From: Candidatus Pelagibacter ubique HIMB140
Lineage (GTDB): Bacteria > Pseudomonadota > Alphaproteobacteria > Pelagibacterales > Pelagibacteraceae
Length of the DNA stretch: 64,000 nucleotides
Direction: 5' to 3'
NCBI RefSeq assembly: GCF_025558165.1
Contig: NZ_LAMZ01000001.1
Span: forward strand, 1,158,001 to 1,222,000
A program made the translations under genes and the position numbers. Shown one piece after another: positions 7,861 to 16,539 of this stretch (position 1 is its first letter; every line of letters begins with the position of its first letter). The notes beneath the pieces are model-generated. The model worked only from the letters and a program-made list of their open reading frames with translations, was not told the DNA's origin and did no database searches.

Positions 7861-9036
7861 TCAATTCAAAGCGCTTATACCAGGAAGTTCTTTTCCTTCA
7901 AGATATTCCAAAAATGCTCCACCTGCAGTTGAAACGAAATTAAAGTCTTTAACAGCATTTAATGAATTAATTAATGAAACGGTATCTCCACCACCTACAA
8001 CAGAGTAAATTTTATCTTTTTTATTTTTTTCAACTATTTTTTTTGCAATTGCAGCACTTCCATTAGCAAAATTAGGATTTTCAAAATATCCAGCAGGACC
8101 GTTCCATAATATTGTGTTAGTATTATCAATAATATTACATATACTTTCAACAGTTTTTGGACCTATATCTAAAATCATTTCATCTAATTTAATTTGATTC
8201 AATTCTTTAATTTTAGGCTGACCATTTAAATCATTTGCCACTATTACATCTTCTGGAAAAATTATATTACATTTTTTTTCTTTTGAATATGAGAGTATGT
8301 CATTAACTATAGAATTAACATTTTCTTCTTTAAGAGATTTTCCAATATTGTATCCATCGTGTTCAATTAAGTTATTCGCCATTGCGCCTACAATTATTAT
8401 ATTGTCAAATTTTGAAATTAAGTTTTTTATAATATTAATTTTAGTAGAAATTTTAGATCCTCCTATTATGCAAGTAACAGGTTTAGTTATGCTAGATGTA
8501 ATTTTTTTTAGTGCATTAATCTCTAAATCTAATTGCAACCCTGAAAAAGATGGTAAAAATTTTGAAATTTCACAGACAGATGCGTGCGCTCTATGTGAAC
8601 ATGAAAAAGCATCATTTACATAAATATCACCTAAGCTTGCTAAATGTTTTGCAAAATTAGTATTATTTTTTTCCTCATCTGGATAAAATCTAATATTTTC
8701 AATTAATAAAATTTTTTCATTAAAATTATCAAGCATATCTTTTTTTATCTCATAAATATTTTTTTCAACAAGTTTTATTTTTTCATTTAATTTTTTTTCT
8801 ATATCTTTTTGAATTGGTTTTAACGAAAGATCTTTAATTATTTTTCCTTTGGGTCGACCAACGTGAGATAAGATAATTATTTTTGAATTTTGCTCTAATA
8901 AAAATTCGATTGTTGAAAGAACTTTGTCAATTCTCGTTGTATCAGTTATCTCACCATTATTAAGAGGGACATTTAAATCCAATCTTAAAATAACTTTTTT
9001 ACCTTGTAGGTTGGTTAGTTTGGAAACACTTTGCAT
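7861..9036 (-). CDS. pgk: Phosphoglycerate kinase
   Basis: A 391-residue two-domain kinase interconverting 1,3-bisphosphoglycerate and 3-phosphoglycerate with ADP/ATP. The N-terminal VILRLDLNVPL, HVGRPKG, RFYPDEE and the FSCSHRAHAS segment bind the acid substrate. The C-terminal WNGPAGYFE and SVVGGGDTVSLI form the nucleotide site. Its ATG overlaps the gap stop (TAATG, one shared base), implying coupled translation. Confidence 0.97.
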   Translation of the reverse strand: MQSVSKLTNLQGKKVILRLDLNVPLNNGEITDTTRIDKVLSTIEFLLEQNSKIIILSHVGRPKGKIIKDLSLKPIQKDIEKKLNEKIKLVEKNIYEIKKDMLDNFNEKILLIENIRFYPDEEKNNTNFAKHLASLGDIYVNDAFSCSHRAHASVCEISKFLPSFSGLQLDLEINALKKITSSITKPVTCIIGGSKISTKINIIKNLISKFDNIIIVGAMANNLIEHDGYNIGKSLKEENVNSIVNDILSYSKEKKCNIIFPEDVIVANDLNGQPKIKELNQIKLDEMILDIGPKTVESICNIIDNTNTILWNGPAGYFENPNFANGSAAIAKKIVEKNKKDKIYSVVGGGDTVSLINSLNAVKDFNFVSTAGGAFLEYLEGKELPGISALN

Positions 9037-10043
9037 TAAAAATTTTGATGAATAAATTCTGCAATATCACACATACGATTTGAAAAACCCCATTCATTAT
9101 CATACCAGGCTGAAATTTTGCCCATATTGTCTCCAACAACATTGGTAAGAGATCCATCAACAATCGCAGATGCAGGGTTATGATTAAAATCTATTGATAC
9201 TAACTTTTCATGAGTGATTTCTAATACATTTTTAAGATTATTTTTTGATGCTAATTCAAATGATTTATTTATATTTTCTTTGTTGATATTTTTTTTTGTA
9301 CAGAAAACTAATTCTACAAGTGAAACATTTGGGGTAGGTACTCTCATTGCAACTCCCTCTAATTTACCTTTCAAGCTAGGAATTATTTCGCCAATTGCTT
9401 TTGATGCACCAGTAGATGTTGGGACAATTGATTGACTTGCCGATCTCGCTCTTCTTGGGTCTTTATGAGAATTATCTAGAATTCTTTGATCACTTGTAAA
9501 TGCATGGATAGTGGTCATGAACCCTTTTTCAATTTCAAAATTTTCATTTAGTGTATGTGCAACTGGAGCCAAACAGTTTGTGGTGCATGATGCGGCTGAG
9601 ATTATTTGGTCCTTACTGGTTATATCTTTTTCATTTACACCAAATACAATAGTTTTATCTGCGTTTTTACATGGCGCAGATACTATTACTTTTTTTGCTC
9701 CATTTTTAATATGAGCTAAAAGTTTTTCTTTAGAATTAAATTTTCCTGTACACTCAAAAACATAATCAACATCAAATTTTTTCCAGTCTATGTTTTCAAT
9801 AATAGACTCCTGTGAAAATGTAATTTTTTCATTATTTATTATTAAGTGATTTTCATCAAAATCTAAATCAGCATCAAATTTACCATGAATTGAGTCGTAT
9901 TTTGTTAATGTACAAGTAGTCTCAGAATTTGATCGATTGTTTATATGTTGTAATTTTATTTTTTTATCTTGGCTTTCTATAATTGATCTAACTACCATTC
10001 GACCAATTCTACCCATTCCATTAATTCCAACTTTAATTGTCAT
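9036..10043 (-). CDS. gap: Glyceraldehyde-3-phosphate dehydrogenase
   Basis: A 335-residue type I GAPDH, oxidising glyceraldehyde-3-phosphate to 1,3-bisphosphoglycerate with NAD(P). The Rossmann start is KVGINGMGRIGRMVVR, the catalytic cysteine lies in SAASCTTNCLAPVAH, and RRARSASQSIVPTSTGA and the terminal WYDNEWGFSNRM are intact. It begins two bases after tkt on the same strand. Confidence 0.97.
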   Translation of the reverse strand: MTIKVGINGMGRIGRMVVRSIIESQDKKIKLQHINNRSNSETTCTLTKYDSIHGKFDADLDFDENHLIINNEKITFSQESIIENIDWKKFDVDYVFECTGKFNSKEKLLAHIKNGAKKVIVSAPCKNADKTIVFGVNEKDITSKDQIISAASCTTNCLAPVAHTLNENFEIEKGFMTTIHAFTSDQRILDNSHKDPRRARSASQSIVPTSTGASKAIGEIIPSLKGKLEGVAMRVPTPNVSLVELVFCTKKNINKENINKSFELASKNNLKNVLEITHEKLVSIDFNHNPASAIVDGSLTNVVGDNMGKISAWYDNEWGFSNRMCDIAEFIHQNF

Positions 10044-10045
10044 AA

Positions 10046-12004
10046 TTAATTTTTAATTAAATTTTTTGATTTGTTAGTTATATTTTCTTTTGTTAGCCCA
10101 AAATATTCATATATTTCTTTAAACGGTGCACTTTTACCAAATTCATTAATTCCAAAATTTTTTCCATTTTCTCCAACATACTTTTTCCAGCAATCACTAG
10201 AGCCAGCTTCTATAGAGATTTTATTTTTGGTTTCATTTAGTATTTTATTTCTATAAGTTTTACTTTGCTTGTCAAAAAGCTCCATACAAGGTACCGAAAT
10301 AACCTTAGAATAAATTTTATCTTTAGCAAGTTTATGACTCGTTTCGATTGCAAGATTTACCTCTGAACCACTTGCTAAAATTGTTAATTTAATTTTCTTA
10401 TTTGTTCTAAGCACTTCATAAGCGCCAAGTGAACATTTATTATTTGAGGAATACTTTTTTCTGATTGGATTTAAATTTTGTCTTGTTAAAGACAAGACAC
10501 TTGGAGTTTTTGCAGTTTTTAATGCATGCTCCCAGCATTCAATTGTTTCAATTCTGTCAGCAGGTCTGAATACATTTAGGTTCGGAATTGATCTTAAACC
10601 AGATAATTGCTCAATGGGTTGATGTGTTGGCCCATCTTCACCTAAGCCAATTGAATCATGTGTCATTACATAAATAACTCTTTGTTGCATTAGAGCTGAT
10701 AATCTTATTGATGGTTTACAGTAATCAGAAAATATTAAAAAAGTTCCACCATAAGGAATAAAATTACTATGGAGTGCGATTCCATTCATTATCCCACTCA
10801 TCGCATGTTCCCTGACACCATAGTGAATATAATTTCCATCAAAATTTCCTGGTGTAATAATTTTATGTTTTTTTGTTTTTGTATTATTTGATCCAGCTAA
10901 ATCTGCAGAACCACCAATAAGATTGTTATTTGAATCGGTTAATGCACTTAAAGTTAGCTCAGAACATTTTCTTGTTGCTAAGCTTTTAGGTTCTTTGATT
11001 GCAAGTTTCTTTTCTGAATTTAAAACATTTTTAAAGCTATCTTTTTTGATCAGACTGAATTGCTGACTTTGTTTTTTAGTTAATTTGTTCCATTTTTTTT
11101 CAATTAACTGACCCTTTCTTCCTATGGCTCTCCATTGGTTCAATAACTTATTTGGAATTTCAAAAGGTTTATATTTCCATTTAAGTACTTTTCTTACTAG
11201 TTTAATTTCATCTAATCCTAAAGGACTACCATGTGAAGACGACTTACCAGATTTATTTGGAGAACCATATCCAATTTTTGTTTTACAAGAAATTACTGTT
11301 GGTTTTTTTGCATTTTGAACTCTTTTTAAAGCTCTATAAATTTGATTTTCATTGTGACCATCAACTAGTATGTAATCCCATCCATAGCTTTCAAATCTTT
11401 TTTTAAAATTGTCTGATACAGCAAGACTTGTTGGACCATCTATTGAAATATTATTATTATCGAAAAGCATTACTAAATTTTTTAATTTTAAGTGACCAGC
11501 TAAACTCATTGCTTCGTGACTAATACCTTCCATTAAGCAACCATCACCAGCTAGAACATAAGTTTTGTGATTAATTAGATTTTTACCTAATTTTTTTTTG
11601 AGCACTTCCTCAGCTATTGCAAATCCAACTGCATTTGCTATTCCTTGTCCAAGAGGACCAGTAGTTGTTTCAATTCCAGTTTTTGGATGATACTCTGGAT
11701 GGCCCGCACAAATAGAGTTTAGTTGTCTAAACTTTTTTATCGAATTTAAAGAAATACTTTTATAACCAGTTAGGTATAATAAAGAATAAAGAAGCATTGA
11801 GCCATGCCCGGCTGATAAAACAAATCTATCTCTATTTGTCCAATTTGGATTTTGAGGATTGAATTTTAAAAAATACCTAAAAAGTACAGTCGCAACATCT
11901 GCCATACCCATTGGCATCCCAGGGTGACCAGAATTAGCTTTTTGGACTGCATCAATAGATAAAAATCTGATACAATTCGCTAAATCGTTATGTATTTTAC
12001 TCAA
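10046..12004 (-). CDS. tkt: Transketolase
   Basis: A 652-residue thiamine-diphosphate enzyme of the non-oxidative pentose phosphate pathway. The N-terminal AVQKANSGHPGMPMG and GHGSMLLYSLLYL, the ThDP/metal motif VLAGDGCLMEGISHEA, and the pyrimidine domain GVREHAMSGIMNG with THDSIGLGEDGPTHQPIEQL are all present. The start is TTG at 12002-12004, with AGGA six to seven bases upstream. It is the first gene of the minus-strand tkt-gap-pgk-fba-thiE-efp-suhB run and diverges from the DUF4164 gene across a 53-base gap. Confidence 0.97.
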   Translation of the reverse strand: MSKIHNDLANCIRFLSIDAVQKANSGHPGMPMGMADVATVLFRYFLKFNPQNPNWTNRDRFVLSAGHGSMLLYSLLYLTGYKSISLNSIKKFRQLNSICAGHPEYHPKTGIETTTGPLGQGIANAVGFAIAEEVLKKKLGKNLINHKTYVLAGDGCLMEGISHEAMSLAGHLKLKNLVMLFDNNNISIDGPTSLAVSDNFKKRFESYGWDYILVDGHNENQIYRALKRVQNAKKPTVISCKTKIGYGSPNKSGKSSSHGSPLGLDEIKLVRKVLKWKYKPFEIPNKLLNQWRAIGRKGQLIEKKWNKLTKKQSQQFSLIKKDSFKNVLNSEKKLAIKEPKSLATRKCSELTLSALTDSNNNLIGGSADLAGSNNTKTKKHKIITPGNFDGNYIHYGVREHAMSGIMNGIALHSNFIPYGGTFLIFSDYCKPSIRLSALMQQRVIYVMTHDSIGLGEDGPTHQPIEQLSGLRSIPNLNVFRPADRIETIECWEHALKTAKTPSVLSLTRQNLNPIRKKYSSNNKCSLGAYEVLRTNKKIKLTILASGSEVNLAIETSHKLAKDKIYSKVISVPCMELFDKQSKTYRNKILNETKNKISIEAGSSDCWKKYVGENGKNFGINEFGKSAPFKEIYEYFGLTKENITNKSKNLIKN

Positions 12005-12057
12005 AATTATCCTGACTAGACTAAGAAGATTCTATTTAATATTATAATTATATATAT

Positions 12058-12381
12058 ATGAATTCTATAAACGAAAAAGAAAAAAAACTTCATCTAGCTT
12101 TAGAAGAATTAAAAAATTTAGATCTAACTAATCCAGATTTGAAAGATAATATTGAAAATCTTAACATGCAAAAAAATCAATTAGAGATTGAAAAAAATGA
12201 GCTAGAAAAAAAATATAAAGAACTATCAGATCAAAACGAAATTTTGTCAAAAAGATTAGATGAGCTTAGAAGTAAAGAAAAGGTTGAAGAAAGAAAACAA
12301 ATAGAGTTTTCTGAGAAAATCGATGAATTAAATCAAGAAACCGATACTTTGTTAGAAGAGATTGATAAATGGCAAATGTAA
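12058..12381 (+). CDS. DUF4164-type coiled-coil protein
   Basis: A 107-residue protein that is almost entirely charged heptad-like coiled coil (residues ~3-105), with no membrane segment or catalytic motif. Position directly before zapA and divergent from tkt matches the DUF4164 family of alphaproteobacteria, whose role is unknown but whose linkage to zapA suggests division. The family call rests on synteny and character. Its end overlaps the start of zapA by 13 bases. Confidence 0.7.
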   Translation: MNSINEKEKKLHLALEELKNLDLTNPDLKDNIENLNMQKNQLEIEKNELEKKYKELSDQNEILSKRLDELRSKEKVEERKQIEFSEKIDELNQETDTLLEEIDKWQM

Positions 12382-12815
12382 GTATTAAATTTAATAATAA
12401 AGAGTTTTTATTATCTTGTGATGACGGACAAGAGGAACATCTAGAAGAATTGTTAATACAAATAAACCAAAAATTTAATCATTTAAAAAACGATCTTGGT
12501 AACTTAGGAGAGAATAAACTCTTATTAATTACAGCAGTTAAAATAATGGATGAATACTACGAAACAAAAAAGAAAGTTGAACAAAAGAAAAAAGAATTAA
12601 AAGATTTATCAAATAAATTTAAAGAATTAAAAACTCTAATTTATGAATATAAGGATAAAAAAGAAGAAGAAATAAAAGAGTTAAATTTAAATCATGACAA
12701 ATTAAAAATCGAGATTGAAACTAATCAAAAAAAATATGAAGATTTAATTGATACTGCTGCAGAGAAAATTTCAAGTTTTGTTGAAAAAGCAAAACAAGAA
12801 AATTTATCTCAATAA
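12369..12815 (+). CDS. zapA: Cell division protein ZapA
   Basis: A 148-residue protein. The N-terminal ~75 residues (ANVSIKFNNKEFLLSCDDGQEEHLEEL, with LLITAVKIMDEY) are the ZapA globular domain. A long lysine/glutamate-rich coiled coil follows, making it longer than E. coli ZapA. ZapA crosslinks FtsZ filaments at the division ring. It overlaps the DUF4164 gene by 13 bases, and four bases separate it from the next gene, so no 6S RNA gene fits at this usual location. Confidence 0.88.
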   Translation: MANVSIKFNNKEFLLSCDDGQEEHLEELLIQINQKFNHLKNDLGNLGENKLLLITAVKIMDEYYETKKKVEQKKKELKDLSNKFKELKTLIYEYKDKKEEEIKELNLNHDKLKIEIETNQKKYEDLIDTAAEKISSFVEKAKQENLSQ

Positions 12816-12819
12816 ATTT

Positions 12820-13365
12820 GTGAATAAATCTAAATTAAGAAGAAAGATAACATCACTTAGAAAAAAAAATTTTAATGAAAATTTGAAAATCAATTCTTTA
12901 AAATTAATAAAATTTCTAAGGGATAATGAGCTTAAAACAAAAATTGTTGGAGGATATTATCCATGCAATCATGAAATAGATGATTTAGAAGTTTTAAATT
13001 TATTTAGTAAAAATAAAAAAATTACCTCATTACCAATCATCAAGAAAAATAACCAAATGGACTTTTATGAATGGTCCAAAGATAATCCATTAAAGATAAA
13101 TAAATACGGGATAATTGAACCATTATCTCAAAAGAAAGTTTATCCAGATATATTACTAGTTCCACTATTAGCTTTTGATAAGCAATTTAATCGATTGGGT
13201 TATGGCGGTGGTTTTTATGATCGTTATATTGAAAAAATTGAAAATAAAAAAAAGGTCTTTAAAATAGGATTTTCTTTTTCTTTCCAAGAATTAAAAGAGG
13301 TACCAGTTAACAATTATGATAAGAAGCTTGATTTAATAATCACTGAAAGAGGTTTAATATTTTGA
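12820..13365 (+). CDS. 5-formyltetrahydrofolate cyclo-ligase
   Basis: A 181-residue enzyme converting 5-formyl-THF to 5,10-methenyl-THF with ATP. The N-terminal KSKLRRKITSLRKKN, GGYYPCNHEIDD and LLAFDKQFNRLGYGGGFYDRYI are the family motifs. GTG at 12820 was chosen as start because the protein then begins MNKSKLRR as usual. The longer open frame back to a TTG at 12748 would run inside zapA and adds residues with no family match. It follows zapA as in many proteobacteria. Confidence 0.9.
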   Translation: MNKSKLRRKITSLRKKNFNENLKINSLKLIKFLRDNELKTKIVGGYYPCNHEIDDLEVLNLFSKNKKITSLPIIKKNNQMDFYEWSKDNPLKINKYGIIEPLSQKKVYPDILLVPLLAFDKQFNRLGYGGGFYDRYIEKIENKKKVFKIGFSFSFQELKEVPVNNYDKKLDLIITERGLIF

Positions 13366-14165
13366 GAATTTTATTTTTAGGTGATGTTGTAGGTATTTCA
13401 GGATGTTCTAAACTTACTAGTAGCTTACTTAGTGAAATTAAATCAAAAAAAATTGATTTTGTTATAGCTAATGGTGAAAATGCTGCAGCCCAAGGAGTTG
13501 GTTTGACAGAAGAAATTTGCAGAGATTTTTATAACTGCGGTGTTAACGTAATCACAACTGGCAATCATGTTTGGGATCAAAAAGAAATCATGAAGTATAT
13601 AGAAAAAGAAGAGAGATTGTTACGTCCTAAAAATCTTTTTGAGCCTGCCCCTGGTCGAGGTTTTCAAATTTTCAAAACAGATAAAAATATAAGAGTTGGG
13701 GTACTTAACCTCATGGGTAATGTTTTTATGAAAAAGTGTGATGATGTTTTTGAAACTTCGAAAAAATTTTTAAGTGAATATAAATTTAAAGATGACTACG
13801 ATTTATTAGTGGTTGATTTTCATGGTGAAATTACCAGTGAGAAAAATGCTATAGGCCATTTTTTTGATGGTCATGCAACTTTAGTTGTTGGAACTCACAC
13901 ACATGTACCAACGAATGATGCCAGAATACTAAACAATGGCACTGGATACCAAACAGATGCTGGGATGTGTGGAGATTACGATTCTGTAATTGGAATGGAT
14001 AAAGAAAATTCATTAAATAGATTTCTTAAAAAAGATTCAGTCAAACATTTTCCTGCAGTTGGAGAAGGGACTTTGTCTGGTGTTATTGTTGATTGTGATA
14101 TAAATACTGGTTTAGCTAAAGATATTAATAGTTATATATTTGGAGAAAAATTAAAAAATTTTTAA
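13362..14165 (+). CDS. YmdB/TIGR00282 family metallophosphoesterase
   Basis: A 267-residue calcineurin-like phosphoesterase. Metal-site motifs are FLGDVVG, IANGENAAAQGVG, TGNHVWDQKE, VDFHGEITSEK and VGTHTHVPTNDARIL. Bacillus YmdB hydrolyses 2',3'-cyclic nucleotides, and the cellular role here is not known. The start is TTG at 13362, sharing the TTGA overlap with the stop of the preceding gene. It is followed after seven bases by yebC, an order common in alphaproteobacteria. Confidence 0.9.
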   Translation: MRILFLGDVVGISGCSKLTSSLLSEIKSKKIDFVIANGENAAAQGVGLTEEICRDFYNCGVNVITTGNHVWDQKEIMKYIEKEERLLRPKNLFEPAPGRGFQIFKTDKNIRVGVLNLMGNVFMKKCDDVFETSKKFLSEYKFKDDYDLLVVDFHGEITSEKNAIGHFFDGHATLVVGTHTHVPTNDARILNNGTGYQTDAGMCGDYDSVIGMDKENSLNRFLKKDSVKHFPAVGEGTLSGVIVDCDINTGLAKDINSYIFGEKLKNF

Positions 14166-14172
14166 TTTAGAT

Positions 14173-14898
14173 ATGGCAGGTCATTCTCATTGGGCGGGTA
14201 TTAAACATAAAAAAGGAAAAGCTGATAAGCAACGTTCAAAAATTTTTTCAAAGTTGTCTAAAGAAATTACTGTTGCTGCAAAGCTCGGAGACAAAGATCC
14301 TGCAATGAACCCAAGATTAAGATCAGCAGTACAGGCTGCTAGATCAGCAAATATGCCAAAAGATAATATAGAAAGAGCAATAGATAAATCTTCTGCTGCA
14401 TCTGGTGCAAATTTTGAAAATTTGAGATATGAAGGATTTGGACCAAACAAAATTGCTGTAATTGTTGAAACTTTAACTGATAATAAAAATAGAACAGCTT
14501 CCAATGTGAGAACCATTTTTCAAAAATCTGGTGGAAGTTTAGGTACGCAAGGATCAGCATCTCATAACTTTAAACAACTTGGGATAATAAAGATTGATAA
14601 AAATGAAATATCAGAAGACAAAATTTTTGAATTGGCTATAGAAGCTGGTGCAGAGGAATGTATTTCTCACAAGGAATTTCATGAAGTTCAATGTGTTTCA
14701 AATGAAATTTATAATGTTAAAAAAAATTTAGAAAATACAATTGCAAATTTTATTTCCACAGAGATTGAGTGGGTGCCAATCAATAGTGTTGATATTCAAA
14801 ATGATGAAAAAGAGAGTGTGATTGAGTTTTTAGAAAATCTAGAAGATGATGATGATGTTCAGAACGTTTTTTCAAACGTAAATTTGGGAAATATTTAA
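14173..14898 (+). CDS. yebC: YebC/TACO1 family protein
   Basis: A 241-residue protein of the YebC family, with the diagnostic start MAGHSHWAGIKHKKGKAD, the basic KIFSKLSKEITVAAKLG helix and the central YEGFGPNKIAVIVE motif. The family is annotated as a transcriptional regulator; more recent work on relatives ties it to translation through difficult sequences. Its stop overlaps the following ATG by one base (TAATG). In most proteobacteria it precedes ruvCAB. Confidence 0.95.
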   Translation: MAGHSHWAGIKHKKGKADKQRSKIFSKLSKEITVAAKLGDKDPAMNPRLRSAVQAARSANMPKDNIERAIDKSSAASGANFENLRYEGFGPNKIAVIVETLTDNKNRTASNVRTIFQKSGGSLGTQGSASHNFKQLGIIKIDKNEISEDKIFELAIEAGAEECISHKEFHEVQCVSNEIYNVKKNLENTIANFISTEIEWVPINSVDIQNDEKESVIEFLENLEDDDDVQNVFSNVNLGNI

Positions 14899-15389
14899 TG
14901 TTAATAATAGGAATTGATCCAGGAATATCAGGATCTATATGTTTTTTAGAGGATGGAATAATTAAAGATGTGCTTGAGATGCCAACAATGACTGAAGGGA
15001 AAAAAAATAAAAAGCAGGTTAATGGATCTCAAATATATAATGAAATTTCTTTTAGAATAAAAACATATGAAAAAAAAAATATTAAAGTTGTTATAGAACA
15101 AGTTTCAGCTATGCCAGGTCAAGGTGTAACTAGTATGTTTAATTTTGGTCAATCTTTTGGAATTTTAAAAGGTATTTGCAGTGCAATGCAGTTGCCAATT
15201 TATTTTGTAAGACCAGCAAAATGGAAAAAATATTTTAACTTAATTAATTCAGAAAAGGATGCTAGCAGGACAAGAGCTATTGAAATATTTCCTTATTTTT
15301 CGTCAAATTTATCTAAAAAAAAAGACTCTAATAAAGCTGATGCAATTCTGATAGCCAGTTATTTTCATGAAACATACAAAAATGAATAA
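14898..15389 (+). CDS. RuvC-like Holliday junction resolvase, divergent
   Basis: A 163-residue RNase H-fold nuclease. Likely acidic residues are Asp7 (IIGIDPGISGS), Glu67 (VVIEQVS) and Asp148 with Asp143 (KKDSNKADAILIA), matching the RuvC layout. The MPGQGVTSMFNFGQSFGILKG block and VRPAKWKKYF are more typical of RuvC-like resolvases seen in phages and some alphaproteobacteria than of housekeeping RuvC, in my recollection. It follows yebC as ruvC does, but ruvA and ruvB do not follow; tolQ comes 53 bases later. Confidence 0.85.
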   Translation: MLIIGIDPGISGSICFLEDGIIKDVLEMPTMTEGKKNKKQVNGSQIYNEISFRIKTYEKKNIKVVIEQVSAMPGQGVTSMFNFGQSFGILKGICSAMQLPIYFVRPAKWKKYFNLINSEKDASRTRAIEIFPYFSSNLSKKKDSNKADAILIASYFHETYKNE

Positions 15390-15442
15390 TCTTTAAATTT
15401 ATATAGCCAAATTCATGACACAATTAAGTGTGATGAGTGATT

Positions 15443-16117
15443 ATGGAAGCAGATATAGCCACAAATGCATTAGACTTAGGAACAAATACTGATTTTTCAC
15501 TTTTTAGCTTATTTTTAAAAGCAGATATAATTGTTAAAGCAGTAATGATTAGCCTTATACTTTGCTCTGTATACTCATGGGCCGTGATTATAGAAAAATA
15601 CAGACTTTTTAAAAAAATAAATAAATCTTCTGAGGAATTTGAAGAAAAATTTTGGAACTCTAAATCTGCTGAAAATTTTTATAATAGTTTACCAAATAAT
15701 TTAGATGACCCAATGTCTTTGGTGTTTCAAAATGCCATGGAAAACTTGCTAAAGAAAAAATCCAAAACAAATTTGGGTGAAAGAATGACAGCCTTCCTTG
15801 AAGGTGGAATAGAAAAAGAAATGTCAAAGATTGAAAAAGGATTTACTTTTTTAGCAACTGTTGGTTCAACTGCACCATTTATTGGATTGTTCGGAACAGT
15901 TTGGGGCATTATGAATTCTTTTCAGTCAATTGCTATTTCAAGAAATACTAGTCTTGCAATAGTTGCACCTGGTATAGCCGAAGCATTATTTGCAACTGCA
16001 TTAGGACTCTTAGCAGCTATACCTGCAGTAGTTGCTTACAATAAATTTAATACAGACGCAAAAAAATACTCAGAAAAATTAGAGAATTTTTCTAAAAGAT
16101 TTTTAACAATAATTTAA
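15443..16117 (+). CDS. tolQ: Tol-Pal system proton channel TolQ
   Basis: A 224-residue TolQ/ExbB/MotA-family inner-membrane protein. Three membrane segments are visible: VKAVMISLILCSVYSWAVII near the N-terminus, FLATVGSTAPFIGLFGTVWG centrally, and LFATALGLLAAIPAVVAY. With TolR it uses the proton gradient to drive TolA in outer-membrane constriction. ATG at 15443 is preferred over an in-frame GTG at 15437. It ends directly before tolR with no gap. Confidence 0.95.
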   Translation: MEADIATNALDLGTNTDFSLFSLFLKADIIVKAVMISLILCSVYSWAVIIEKYRLFKKINKSSEEFEEKFWNSKSAENFYNSLPNNLDDPMSLVFQNAMENLLKKKSKTNLGERMTAFLEGGIEKEMSKIEKGFTFLATVGSTAPFIGLFGTVWGIMNSFQSIAISRNTSLAIVAPGIAEALFATALGLLAAIPAVVAYNKFNTDAKKYSEKLENFSKRFLTII

Positions 16118-16534
16118 ATGGCCTTTAAACTAAATCGCTCATCAAAAGAACCAATGAGTGAGATTAACGTTACTCCTTTTGTTGATGTGATGTTGGTTCT
16201 ATTAATTATATTCATGGTCACTGCACCACTTTTAACAGTTGGTGTTCAAGTTGATCTACCTGAAAGTTCGGCAGACTCTTTGCCTGAGGAAACAGAACCT
16301 TTAACATTATCTATTAATGCTAAAGGTGAAATTTTTATCCAAGAATCAAAAGTAGAGTATGACAATATAATCGCTAAAGTTTTAGCTGTTTCAAAAAATA
16401 GAACTGACACAAGAATTTATGTACGAGGTGATAAAACAATAAACTATGGAAGAGTTTTAGAGATAATGGGTTTATTATCTGGATCTGGTTTTACAAAAGT
16501 TGCTTTAATCTCTGAGCCTCTTAAACAAAGGTAG
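16118..16534 (+). CDS. tolR: Tol-Pal system protein TolR
   Basis: A 138-residue TolR/ExbD protein. A short cytosolic start (SKEPMSEINVTPFVDV) leads into one helix (VMLVLLIIFMVTAPLL) that holds the proton-accepting Asp in FVDVMLVLL. The rest is a periplasmic domain with YVRGDKTINYGRVLEIM. It pairs with TolQ and starts immediately after it. Confidence 0.95.
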   Translation: MAFKLNRSSKEPMSEINVTPFVDVMLVLLIIFMVTAPLLTVGVQVDLPESSADSLPEETEPLTLSINAKGEIFIQESKVEYDNIIAKVLAVSKNRTDTRIYVRGDKTINYGRVLEIMGLLSGSGFTKVALISEPLKQR

Positions 16535-16539
16535 TTACG

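Noticed and set aside
12748..12819. Longer 5-formyl-THF cyclo-ligase starting inside zapA
   Set aside because: The added 24 residues match nothing in the family and would require a TTG start 68 bases inside zapA.
15390..15442. Remnant of ruvA or ruvB in the gap before tolQ
   Set aside because: Only 53 bases, with stops in all frames and just a small CACA...TGTG inverted repeat; nothing recognisable.
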